From contig CAUWAG010000012.1 of assembly GCA_963556695.1 (NCBI GenBank), forward strand, positions 4,526,001-4,590,000: a DNA stretch of 64,000 nt, given 5' to 3'. The stretch is from Anthostomella pinea. Taxonomy: Eukaryota > Ascomycota > Sordariomycetes > Xylariales > Xylariaceae. Shown here piece after piece: positions 48,909 to 59,111 of this stretch. The translations under genes were made by a program, and so were the position numbers. A model generated the notes under the pieces. It searched no databases and was not told where the DNA came from. It worked only from the letters and a program-made list of their open reading frames with translations. Every line of letters begins with the position of its first letter. The stretch's first letter is position 1.

Positions 48909-49075
48909 GCTTTAATATATAACTATATATTAATTAAAGTATTATAACATCTTTATACCTTGTACTTAATTCAAATAAGTGTTAATAGCTATAAAAATTG
49001 GTTAGATTTCTGAAGCGAGCAAGGATATGGGTCAAATATGTTGTTGTACGTGAGTTGGCTATCTAGCTAAGTGGG

Positions 49076-49287
49076 TGTGACGGCCTGCACAGACCTTCCC
49101 ACATGACAAGTGGATACTTCCCAATAGGGGAAGGATCTGACCAGGGGATCCCCTTAAAGGGGCAACCTCCCACTGTACCTATCTCTCTCTCTCTTCCTTT
49201 CCTCTCTAGTCTTATATTCTCGTCAATAGAGTAATAGCGTGCTTGCTTCAGGCCATGTTCCAGCTCCTCAGTATGCTCGCAATGACA
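49076..49287 (+). mobile_element. Solo LTR, family A, copy 3 (212 bp)
   Basis: Begins TGTGACGGCC and ends GCAATGACA, with the 5-bp duplication gtggg at 49071-49075 and 49288-49292. Nearly identical to copy 1 apart from the internal duplication there. It lies within the AT-rich island but is itself not AT-rich. Confidence 0.9.
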
Positions 49288-49292
49288 GTGGG

Positions 49293-50232
49293 AGGATTGC
49301 ATCCATTATATGGTAGCCGCTCTCTTATCTTATCTATCTAGCCGCACTCTGATTGGCCAGGGCACTCACTTACAGTGGGCCCCCCTGGTAACGTGTGTCA
49401 ATTCGCTTTTATTATAGCTTTAATAAAGCTATTAATTAGTATATGGCTAATATTAAAAAACTTTAAAACCCTATATTTAACTTAGAGATTCTTAACGAAT
49501 ATAATACTTCTATATGTATACATATTTTGTTCGGCAATAAAATTCGGTGTTATTAGTAAAATAAATAGCTTTAATATTATTAAAATATAATAAGTGTGAG
49601 GATTGTGGTAGCAGTATAGTGGCAGTCAAGGAGGCTGCCAGCTAACAAGGTCAGGTAGGCACCTTAGCAGAATAAAGGGATGAAAGCACCAGGAAAGGTG
49701 GCTTTCATTGGTGATAGACAAGGGATCTTTGGCTAGTGGATCAATGGATGGGTATATCTTTGTATTTTAGTGTGTATTTAGTACTAGATTGGTCCTCCAG
49801 ACCCATGGATAAAACGCAACGCACTATACCGATCATCACCCCCATGTCCCGACTCTGATGATCCGATAATAAGAAAGTATTCAGGTTAACTGCTGGGTCA
49901 TGACCAAGACGTCTCCAATCGCGAACGTAGATATGTCAAAGTAGTTACTTGTAATAAGAAAGCAGACGCTGTAGCCTCGAGTCTGGTGCCGCGCTCATCG
50001 ATATTAGACACAGTGCGTATATACAGTCAACGGAGGGGGGCTCGGTCCACCAGACGCTGTGTCACTGTGCGAATTCCAGCCATGCTACTGTATCTACCAC
50101 TCACTGCTCAGCCACTGTGGCTTCGCTTCAATTGTCAACTTCAAAACTCCTGAGATCGAATTTGCAGGTCATGACTCATCCGACATTCGCGCAAAGCGTA
50201 CCTACCTTAAGGTATGAAATCATAGCCCAACT
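49293..50232. other. AT-rich island, right part, and intergenic
   Basis: 49420-49600 is again AT-rich and TpA-rich. Sequence from 49600 to 50230 is of ordinary composition and has no gene. Confidence 0.5.
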
Positions 50233-51375
50233 ATGTACCGGCGGTTACTAGGATTGCGTGGCGCGAAGCCGATCGCACCTGCCCGTATCAGGGATCCTGT
50301 GGAAATCCTAAACCAGGAGCTCATATCCCGGGACCGCCGCCGGGGCCCCAATAGGCCGGCAGCTCGCGCGGGCGACGATACGCTTTCGGGCCGCACAACT
50401 GCCCAGGTTTACGAACTAAGACGCGTAGCTATATATCCCTCGGACCCCGTGTTCCGGGATCACACTCCAAGGGACCCAAGGAAAGACGACTCCAAGCGAC
50501 GCGCAGAAGGACGACGCAGGGGGGAAGACGCCTCCAAGCGACGCGCAGACCAACGCTGGGAAGACGAATACAAGCAGCGCGTAGGACGGCGCAAGAAGAG
50601 TCGGCCGTCATTGTACTCTCCCACCGTCGACTACTGCAACACCCGGTACGCTAAGACAGGCACCGAGTACATGCGTGTATCAAAACGCATGAATGAGAAA
50701 ATACATGAATTTGGGCGCTCTGGCAGGTTGCCGGCAATTGAGCTCACAGAAAAGACCACCCGGTTATTGGAACGGCACACACGAGTGCTCCAAGAAGTCG
50801 AGTTGCGTCTGGTAGACATGCGGGTTGGATCTCTTCTCGCCGACCTACTTCGACGTAGCAAGGCGTGGTTACCAGCCGCCTTTCGCTCCGAGATTCTCGG
50901 CATCTTGGATCGCAGCATAAACATCAAAGTTCTAGCACCTAGCCACAAGCAGGGATACAAAAAGGAGCGTCGCTCTGATCTCAACGTCAGACTGATCCAA
51001 GCTATCAGATCCCTCCAGAAGTACCGTTTCGAAGAGAGAGGCAAGACAGGAAAACAAAAGGTCAAACAGTATAAACACAAGGCAGCCTTTATCTTGAAGA
51101 TCCGACAACTCAATTACGCGAAACCCCTCTTAGCCAGTATTCTGGAGTTGGCCTCGGTGGGCGGACGCCTCCGAATTGAACATGATTTCGCCACACACGA
51201 GCGGTTCGTGGAATCGTATGAGACAGCGATTCAAGGCTTATTATCCCATATGCGTCTACGGCTTCGGGGACGGACACGGCAATCGAATTCATCACTGGAA
51301 GGATCACCGAGCAACACGAGTCTGAGCTGCCAAGGTCGACAGGGTGAAGTTGATACAGGGCTTGGGAGACGATGA
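50233..51375 (+). CDS. Basic hypothetical protein, 380 aa, family unknown
   Basis: One uninterrupted frame of 380 codons. Residues 30-130 are extremely Arg/Lys/Asp-rich with repeated DDSKRRAEGRRR and DASKRRADQR units and a bipartite-like basic cluster. From about 150 to 350 the sequence is predicted helical (for example IHEFGRSGRLPAIELTEKTTRLLERHTRVLQEVELRL, in two halves around residue 170). No enzyme motif, signal or membrane segment. It could bind nucleic acid through the basic part. Codon composition resembles other genes in the window, and the frame is long for chance, but no start signal confirms it. The ATG chosen is the first in frame. Convergent with the BCS1-like gene. Confidence 0.5.
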   Translation: MYRRLLGLRGAKPIAPARIRDPVEILNQELISRDRRRGPNRPAARAGDDTLSGRTTAQVYELRRVAIYPSDPVFRDHTPRDPRKDDSKRRAEGRRRGEDASKRRADQRWEDEYKQRVGRRKKSRPSLYSPTVDYCNTRYAKTGTEYMRVSKRMNEKIHEFGRSGRLPAIELTEKTTRLLERHTRVLQEVELRLVDMRVGSLLADLLRRSKAWLPAAFRSEILGILDRSINIKVLAPSHKQGYKKERRSDLNVRLIQAIRSLQKYRFEERGKTGKQKVKQYKHKAAFILKIRQLNYAKPLLASILELASVGGRLRIEHDFATHERFVESYETAIQGLLSHMRLRLRGRTRQSNSSLEGSPSNTSLSCQGRQGEVDTGLGRR

Positions 51376-52047
51376 GCATCGCGACCATGGCAGCGGTACC
51401 GACTTGGGGCACACTGAGAGCGACTCACGTGCTGATAGGCCTGGCTTGACTGCGAGCACCACCTCTGCCGCAAGTTCACTCACCTGAAACGTCCAGCAAT
51501 TGGGCTGGTTTTGTCGACTGGGGAAAGGCGTTGTACCCGGTCTTTTCAGCACTTGGTTTGGGACTATCACGTAGTCGTGTCTCATTACTCCCCTCAGAGC
51601 TTCTCTAAATACCCTTCAATTTATTTCTGCGTGGTATCTGTCTGTCCAGGAGAGCGCAAATGTCGGTGCGATGCGCCTCCATTCTCTCCCGATCTGCTAC
51701 GGAGCTCCTACGGTCTATCGGGATGCAACATCTGCACAGAAATTCCATGGCGACGTCGTTTATCCCGTGACGTATCGAATAACACACAATTAATTACCTG
51801 GCGACCCACTCATCCGCGTGGAGGAGGGTTGCTTGGCCTGGGCCACGAGTCTGTCCAACGTGCTCCTAGCAAGCATCACCGTAGCTAACGGATTCCAGAT
51901 CTAGGTCATCCCAGAAGCAGCTTACTCGACGTTGTACTTGCCCATTAGCAATGGTAGGAAAGAATTTATTATTGATTACAATACTAAGGTACTCTAGTTC
52001 TGCGGCATCCACTCCAGCCCAGAGTCATCGTGATCAATGTCCTCTAC
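51376..52047. other. Intergenic between convergent genes
   Basis: Shared 3' region of the 380-aa gene and of the AAA ATPase gene. No feature seen. Confidence 0.5.
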
Positions 52048-54055
52048 TTATGCGTCGGAAGGAATAGCGACCTCAACAACCTCCTCCGGCTCAGCAGGCT
52101 TCTCTTCGGTGCTGTCATTGGCTTCCGGCTCACCGGTGCGGGCTTCGGTATTGTCCTTGGGTTCCTGGGTTTCGGCGTCGGCTGTGGTGTTGTCTTCGTC
52201 TACCGCTCGAATGCTCTCCCTCTTTGTAGCGCTGGTCTCTTCAGGATGAAGCTTGGCCCGCAAAGCAAAGCAGGGACATACACAGCAGCATCTGCTGCCA
52301 CCCTTGTCAGCGTCCTCCTCAGACTTCTTGTAAGCTTTTTTCTTCTCCTTCTCGGCCTCTTTCTCTTCGGCTTCAAGCTCCGCCTTTGCCTTGGCCTTTT
52401 CTTCCTCCTTGCGCTGCTGTTCTTCTCTCTCCTGCTCCCTCACCGCCCACTCTGCGATCCCTTCGGCCGCGACGCCGGGTGCGTCGCGGTGGCCGAGCAG
52501 GTAGCCCTGGAGCTATGCCGGCGTGAACTTCTCGTCCGGGATCTTGCTGCTGAACTCGTTCGCCAGAAACTCGAGTCTCTCCTTCTCGAGACCTGGGACT
52601 GGGGCCTTGTCCTTCTCGTCTGACGCGTACATTCGCAGGAACATTTCCTTGGCGGACGGTTGGCCTATCTTGCCCATATAGATAATGCGGTCGATCCGTC
52701 CCGGCCGTATCAGCGCCTCGTCTAAGTTTTCGGGGTGATTTGACGTCATGAACACTACTCGCCCTTCTGATGATGCAACTCCGTCGAGCACATTGAGGAG
52801 ACCTGACAGCGTACAGCCGTATTGGTACTCTTTCTTTTCTCCCGGCTTTCTCTTTATGCCTACCGCGTCGATGTCTTCAATGACGACCATGCAGCGATCG
52901 GGCAGACGTTGAAAGAGTATCCCCAGGTTGTCATCACCCGATACCGTTGGTAGATGGAGGAGGTAGAGGTCGAGTTCGAAATGTCCAGCCAGTGCAAGCG
53001 AGAGAGACGTCTTACCAGTTCCGGGTGGTCCATGTAGCAAGTAGCCTCTGCGGTAGGGAATACCGCGCAGCCGGTAGTATCGTCGTGTTTCTTCATTGCA
53101 GTATCGGGCGATGTCTTCTACCAGTTCTTCCTTGACGGCCGGGTCGAAGTGGACGGTTTCGAGAGGCCATATTGGGCGCAAGAGGACCCCACGCCATTTA
53201 GGATTGTAGGAGCTGGGGTTGGGCACGCGAACTTTGACAAACGACTCTCTCTGGCTGTCGACGAATTGCTGGCACGTATCAAAAAAGCTAAGACACGAAT
53301 TAGTTCTAATGATCTTCCAGTCACTGCGACAAGCCCCCCGCCCGGGCCTGCTTACCGCTTGATGGGTGCAACAGATCGCCCTAGGCACATGACCACAAGA
53401 TGCTCAGTTTCTTTGGGGGCACCTTTGAAGGCATGCGGGGCCTTGGAGGTTCCGTCTCCGTCGAGTCTCCGAACCATGAAGAGATTACCACCGTGGAAGA
53501 ACCATGTGATGCCGAAGGAGGGCATCTGCAACACGGTCAGCATCATTCCGGCGTGCAAGGGGTTAATAGGTGAGCATCATGGGAAGATTCGTACGTAGTG
53601 AATGGGTTCTCGGTCTTTTCGATGATCGCCACCGAGCTCTCTCATTGCCAGGATCTGATAAGAACCGTAGTAGCTCAAGCTCTCGGTTTGGGCCGTCAAT
53701 GACCGGAGTTCCTGGCGAGGTAGGACGTGGTGCCCGAGCCAATGGATGATCTCCTGATTGAGCTTGTCGTCGCCAGAGACCGAGATGGACGACACGAAGA
53801 ACTTCGCGATCGAGTTCCAGATTCGGCGGCCCAGGTCCTGGATCTGGCCGATGCCTGCTGAAGCTGCACCGAAGATACTGAGCGCGAGAGCTAGGGTCGT
53901 GAGATTGATCTTCAACCATTCCTTGAAGAATCTCTGCAGGACCTAAAATCCAGGAGCCTTGTGATCGATAAGACCGGCCACGGGAAGCCCGGCCGTACCA
54001 GTCGCCGGCAAAGACCTGCCAGAGCCAGAAGCCGGGCCGAATCAGGCTTAGGCAT
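52048..54055 (-). pseudogene. BCS1-like AAA ATPase with an internal amber stop
   Basis: Exons in coding order 54055-53999, 53942-53595, 53525-53356 and 53287-52513, 449 aa to the stop. Introns are 56, 69 and 68 nt, all GT...AG. An N-terminal hydrophobic segment (NLTTLALALSIFGAASAG) fits a membrane anchor; the BCS1 N-domain (IHYMPSFGITWFFHGGNLF) follows; the AAA module has Walker A GPPGTGKT (278-285), Walker B VVIEDID (326-332) and the RPGRIDR sensor region. TAG at 52515-52513 ends the frame right after KFTPA, but the same frame is open for 154 further codons: LQGYLLGHRDAPGV, a Glu/Lys coiled coil and a CCCVCPC cluster. Relatives run on past this point, so the TAG looks like CAG-to-TAG. BCS1-like proteins are mitochondrial inner-membrane chaperones or heterokaryon-related relatives. 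Confidence 0.82.
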
Positions 54056-56835
54056 GGCGAGAGTGGTGCAGGAAGCGTCGAGCTGTTAAATTTGGCGTGA
54101 ATAAAATTCCCACTCAGGGAGAGCTGATCGAAGGGAAAGTAGTCGAGTACGAGTGAGTGCCCGTATCCTTGTCGATGGAGGTTGGTGCGAGGGAAAGAAG
54201 ATCAGGCAGGAGTCGAGCTAAAGTAGAATGCAGAACCTGGAGGAGGGATCCTTTGAGGGGCAATTTGATAGTGAATGATGTTGGAGATCACAAAAAGCGC
54301 GGGTGAAGTTATGACTGTTCCCTGGTCAAAGCACCTCGAGCCAGCAGGCCGTTAAATATTCTGGCTCACCGCGGTATACGCCCACAACGACAGCTGTAGT
54401 GCCGCTTGACCCATCTTGTAACAGCTTCTAGGGAAGATAGGGTCAAACAAGGTGGGTTCAATATCATTCAATACCTTTTCTTGAATCTACTACCCCACGA
54501 TCATCGGGCGCAGTATTCACTTCGCCGATAGCCTCTGTGACGTGGTGAATCTACTGCGTCGACTGGCATATCCAGTCAACACAGTATGGTTTACTCCACG
54601 TGTCCAATATTTGCTCATGCACTTCTCTCAGCGAAAAGAACCGGACAGACCTGAGCAGTATTACCTTGCAGTGTGTTGTCCGTGTCACGTGCTCATGACT
54701 GAGATACAATGAACCCTCATAAGTCTCCGTACACCCTCCGTCCAGCATACAACGGTATAACCATCGAAGTGGACTAAGCACACTAGAAACAGCATTAAAA
54801 GTAAAGTATCAAACTGAAGCTGCCCATACCTGTATGCTTATTCCAGTATTTGAAAATCTCCTATGGGTACCTAATATGGAATCTTATCAACATGAGCGTA
54901 CGGAGACTTATCATCTTATGAGAGCTGAGTGCATCACACAAGACTGATGTGAATCTTTTTTTTAGCAAGACTTCACAATATGACGAGACCCGTACCTGAT
55001 TAGGCAACTGCTCTAGGCCTTTGCCGAGAACAGTCATATAGAACTTCTGGCGGGTGTCACAGAGCATGCAGAACACGAGCGGGACACCTTCATCCAAGCA
55101 CGACTGGGTGGCCCTACCATTCTCTACATGCCTCCAGTCAAGTCTTGTTCTGGTTACCCCTGATTACCATCAAAACTGGTGAATAATTCAGACGGACTTG
55201 AAATAAGCGGCATCAAGCGTCTAGGATGGTATGCGAATTCGCTGAAAGTTGGAGGGTGGTGTGCGGCGGATGAACTCTTCGCACTAATACGAGCACGCAG
55301 GGTCCTCGGTAACGGGCTATTCGGTGAGAGAGGAGGACACCACCATTTCGGTCAGATAGGAGAGAGACAGAACGCGGGGGATATACACCTTTTGGTTACA
55401 TGCCTAGATTGCTCATAGCACACACAGTATAGGCGTCGTGTGTAAGGTAGCTAGGCAGACGTTCGACCGTCTCGTACGAAAGCTCCCGCATCCGAAGCGG
55501 AAGCGCCATCTTCATGTGAACGTGTGGATCTTGGCGATGGGATTCCCTGTAATTGTAGATAGCATTCGAGATAGAGTATAGCTAGCCGGACTCCGTATGC
55601 AACGGGTCGCAGCATCAACGTCCAGATCCTCACGTGCCAGCGCCAAGCATGCAGTTGAACGTTCCATCCGTCGTAGGGGCCTAAACCGGAGTTCTCAGAC
55701 TTCGTGTTGGATATTCGAAGCATTGCGGCGGAGGAGTGTACGTTATGATCGGCCGCACAGGTGGAGGATCGCCAGGGGATGTCGGAAGCGAAGCCAAGGG
55801 CAGCCCCTATTTCTGAAGCCGATGGATACACAATGCTGGCTTTGTGGTTCGACTCTACACGGCAGCAACGCACGAAATTTTCGTTCGTCGATGATGGGTT
55901 CGTCAGAGATAGATTAGATGCTTCCCGTAGGTGGACTGGTATCCCGATGCGGTCGCTGACCCGTTACATCGAACAGTCTATCATGTATATCAGCATTGCC
56001 AGTATCATAGTCAAGCTTGGATTTTCGGGAAAACTTTGGGATTTCCGGCCTTGCGAATACTGGGGAGAACTGCGTCAAAGAAGCCCAATCATCGAATTCT
56101 GGACCGTAGTTGGTAGTCTGACATGTTGCGCTATGGGCCCCTTCTCGACGAATGCAGGTCTTATGCCGCACGTGTTGGTATGCCAATTGAAGCAGGATCT
56201 TGTCAACAACACCTCAAAGGACGTCATCTCCTGACACATTCCTAAGGTAAGCTTGATTCTTCGAGAGATCATGATGGTGGTCTACTTGGCCGATCCCGAC
56301 GCCGGCTTACTGAGGCACAGCAACCAACTGGAAGGTCGCTTGCTCAGCCGCGCCCCATCTTGGCGAAATGTGCCGCTAGCGACATCTGAATGCGGACACG
56401 GCTGTTGCTGACGAGGTCACATCCGCGCCCTCCCGAACCAACAAATCCTCTGACTGGTCTTTAGGATGATCGTTGGCATGTCACTGCCGCATCAGGTTCT
56501 GGCAAACAAAGACCACGTTTGATAGATGAATGACTTCCAGTTGAGTGACATGATGCAACAACGCCTCGAGGAGTATTCAAGCTATGGGAGAGACCTGCGC
56601 CTCTGGCTAGCAACGGTTGTGGTGATGTTTTTCGGGTGTAATCAACAGTTACCTTTGTTGACAGCTGGTTCTGACTCCTGAGATACACGATGACATGAAA
56701 TCCGCGGGAAGATGGTAATGTAGTCCTTTCACTCTTCTCACGAAGTAACTGTTGGCTTCAATTTCTTTCATAAATCTCAATATGTTGGTATTCGGCTTCC
56801 TCTGAGTACCTCGTGGCCGGCTTGGTCCCTCGTAG
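54056..56835. other. Gene-poor stretch
   Basis: About 2.8 kb. Promoter of the AAA ATPase at its left end. Open frames around 55450-56230 on both strands conflict and show no known domain, so none is called. A single copy of tgcttattccag occurs near 54836 (compare the FAD monooxygenase intron). Confidence 0.4.
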
Positions 56836-56843
56836 TATAAATA
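56836..56843 (+). promoter_or_regulatory. TATA box of the small cysteine-rich protein gene
   Basis: tataaata followed by ggggtaagcc; transcription would start near 56865-56870, leaving a leader of about 170 nt that contains the tandem duplication. Confidence 0.7.
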
Positions 56844-56875
56844 GGGGTAAGCCAGGCGCCATCAACACACTCTCT

Positions 56876-56957
56876 TCTCTCCAAGACACGCTTCTCAGAC
56901 ATATCACCACTACTTCTTCTCTCCAAGACACGCTTCTCAGACATACCACCACTACTC
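56876..56957 (+). repeat. 42-bp tandem duplication in a 5' leader
   Basis: The segment beginning ctctccaagacacgcttctc is followed 42 bp later by a second copy with one visible difference (catatcaccac versus cataccaccac). The sequence is CT-rich and lies between the TATA box and the ATG. Confidence 0.9.
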
Positions 56958-57036
56958 AACGCCCAGAGGCATCAAACGATCATCTTGTTCGAAAGAAAAC
57001 ATCCCTTCTCAAGACAAAGTCCCACACACCGTTACC

Positions 57037-57192
57037 ATGTGTGCAATTGTCACCACTCTCTATGAGGAGTGCAAATGCGAAGTGGGAGCGGTCCGTACAG
57101 AACTTACAGGATGCGACGGAGATTGCACCATCACGCCAGCAAATCACAGAACAGATTATGTGCCTGGTTATTGCAATACGCATCGCCTATAG
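57037..57192 (+). CDS. 51-aa cysteine-rich small protein
   Basis: Starts in a good context (gttaccATGt) and reads 51 codons to TAG. Six cysteines at residues 2, 12, 14, 26, 30 and 46, spaced as Cys-x9-Cys-x-Cys-x11-Cys-x3-Cys-x15-Cys. The opening MCAIVTTLYEECKCEVG, with an early Cys and a CxC, recalls a loose group of small fungal proteins of unknown function. There is no signal peptide, so the thiols would stay reduced in the cytosol and could bind a metal such as zinc. The frame is too short to be proved by length; the support is the TATA box at 56836, the CT-rich leader and the Cys pattern. Later in-frame ATG at 57215 opens a second short frame that I do not call. Confidence 0.6.
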   Translation: MCAIVTTLYEECKCEVGAVRTELTGCDGDCTITPANHRTDYVPGYCNTHRL

Positions 57193-57588
57193 ACAGGCGC
57201 AAGAAGCCCTCACCATGCCTAAATCCACGGAAGACATCGAGTTCGTTGTCATTCTGATCGGCAGGCAGACTCTTGTAGTCGGGATCAACACCGAGACGAC
57301 GATCTGGCTCAACTATCGCCTTCATACACAGTACTACGAGTCCACAGCTTTATACTACCACCTTTTTCACGGCGTCTTCACACTCTCGATGCGACTTGGG
57401 CAGTCTTTTCATTTACACAGCGGCTTTCAGAACTCTTAGGCTCTGATACCCCGTACCACACTTTCTTTTTGTCTCGATTTCTTTATGTTCAGGCTTGACT
57501 TCGGCCTTCTTCGTGTTTGGGTTCCAGAGGGTTGAGGCTTTTCCTTGGTTAGATTCGGTAATCTCGAGGATGGGTGTTTGTGTGTTTT
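57193..57588. other. 3' region of the small cysteine-rich gene
   Basis: Non-coding as far as can be judged; T-rich after about 57450 and merges into the T/G-rich tandem array that follows. Confidence 0.4.
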
Positions 57589-57755
57589 GGTTTCCTTATG
57601 TTTACGGCTAGGAGTTATGTTTTATTTTGGTTTGGGTTTCCCATGTTTCGGCTCAGGAGTTTTGTTTTGGTTTCCTTATGTTTGGGTCCAGGGATTATTG
57701 TTGGTTTTGCTTTGGATTTCCCATGTTTCGGCCCAGGAGTTTGGTCTTGATTTGC
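57589..57755 (+). repeat. T/G-rich imperfect minisatellite
   Basis: Four units each opening TTTCC(T/C)(T/A)ATGTTT, alternating a longer type (about 46-50 bp) and a shorter one (about 34 bp, ending CGGCYCAGGAGTTT). The array lies between two genes, possibly in the 3' untranslated region of the cysteine-rich gene. Confidence 0.7.
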
Positions 57756-57848
57756 TGCTCTTGTTGCGCTTCCTCGCGTTACACTTTTCAATAAATATGT
57801 CGTTCTCTGCTATTTCCCAGGGCCCTTCAGTGTGACATCCCCCGCCTT

Positions 57849-58352
57849 TCACGGATCTTCGCCGTACAGTTGGCGAGCAAACATATGGACTAGGTCCCTT
57901 TCTCTCCCTTCCAACCTTTCCAGCCGAAACATCAACTTCCCGTCAACCAGCTCGTTGCTATCTGCCTTGATCTCCATCACGGACGTCGGCTTATCACCCT
58001 TCTCGACCTCGATATCAAAGACTAGAGCGACGCTCTTGTACTGACAACAGGGGCGGTGAAACTCCTCTGGCGTTCCAGGCTTTCCAGCAGTCTGTAGAGG
58101 TTTGGAGAGGGAAACGTTCCCTGGAAGTGGTGCTACCTGAGTCCCGAACACCGCCTCGCTAACTTCGCTTTTGGCCACGTCCCGCGCTGCGCGAGCCTTC
58201 CGCAGCACGCTGGTAATGCTCTGGGAGGGATCGAATGGGGTCAAGGTGGGGTCGAAATGGTGAAGAGCATCGAGGTCGAGCTTGAAGAAGACTCGTACGG
58301 GCCCTTTGACAATGGGGAGGTCGATAGACGACTCGATCGACAAAATCGGCAT
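57849..58352 (-). CDS. Hypothetical protein, 167 aa
   Basis: The frame opens upstream to 58409 but the likely start is the ATG at 58352 (MPILSIESSIDLPIVKG), which begins protein-like sequence. Beta-rich N-terminus (VRVFFKLDL), a basic helix near residues 50-65 (SVLRKARAARDVAKSEV), then alternating charged strands ending QLYGEDP. No signal or membrane segment. I do not recognise a family. The region just upstream holds copy 2 of the 90-bp dispersed repeat shared with the methyltransferase promoter. Confidence 0.6.
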   Translation of the reverse strand: MPILSIESSIDLPIVKGPVRVFFKLDLDALHHFDPTLTPFDPSQSITSVLRKARAARDVAKSEVSEAVFGTQVAPLPGNVSLSKPLQTAGKPGTPEEFHRPCCQYKSVALVFDIEVEKGDKPTSVMEIKADSNELVDGKLMFRLERLEGRERDLVHMFARQLYGEDP

Positions 58353-58400
58353 TGTTATGATTGTACGTGATTTGCGGCGTTTTGTTCTGTTAGACTTAGC

Positions 58401-58490
58401 GTACAGCACGGGGGCTCTGCTTTTTGTTGTCTTTTGGGGTATTTGGGTACGGCTCCACCCTTGTGGTCGAAGAGCTTGATAATAATAAAA
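58401..58490 (+). repeat. About 90-bp dispersed repeat, copy 2
   Basis: Same orientation as copy 1 at 34083-34172, with shared gggctctgctttttgttgt and ggtcgaag blocks and a more AT-rich tail. It begins about 50 bp upstream of the start of the minus-strand 167-aa gene. Confidence 0.75.
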
Positions 58491-59111
58491 ATAAATCGTC
58501 GTCGAGCCAAACTGAGTGACAGACCAAGGGTTTAGAAACGGCTTGAAAGAGATTGAGGGGAAGTTTGAGAGTCAAGAACCGAGAGGCACACCGGTGGAGG
58601 GGAAGTACTTAAATACCCTGACCCGGCACACCACTGAGAGGCGGAGCGATTTGTTTGGATTCATGTGAGACTGAGCCAAGTGGTCCAATCAGACTGTTAA
58701 AGTCGGGCTCTCAAGAACCAACTGCAGATACGAGGTCAGCCAATGGTACAGAGACTGTACGCTGACTTACGACCTGCTGATCAAATCTGTTCCCTGTTCT
58801 TCCAATACGTCGTTGGTCATGTCACGTCGACTGTGGTCTGCCACTCTGCTCGGGCATGTCGGCCGAGAAGGCACATCTCGGCTCCGAGCGAATACCGTTT
58901 TGCTCCGGTCGGCCTCTCGGTATTCCGTCCACGTGACGCCGGAGCCGACGGCGGGGCGCGTTACTCGTGAGCTCCGGCATAGTGTGGACATATGGGATTG
59001 TTGTGGCTAGAATGATTATATAGGAAAAGCCGGGCCACTAGCAGCTGATCACACTCCGTTTTTTCAAATCCATTGGAACAACTTACTTCACCATCTAACA
59101 CGATCGGCAGC
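58491..59111. other. Intergenic; promoter of the monooxygenase
   Basis: No gene. Contains a TATA-like tatata at 59018-59023, about 90 bp upstream of the monooxygenase ATG. Confidence 0.5.

Noticed and set aside
55451..56234. Overlapping frames of 140 and 157 codons on opposite strands
   Set aside because: They conflict, neither has a recognisable domain, and no promoter or splice signals favour one of them.
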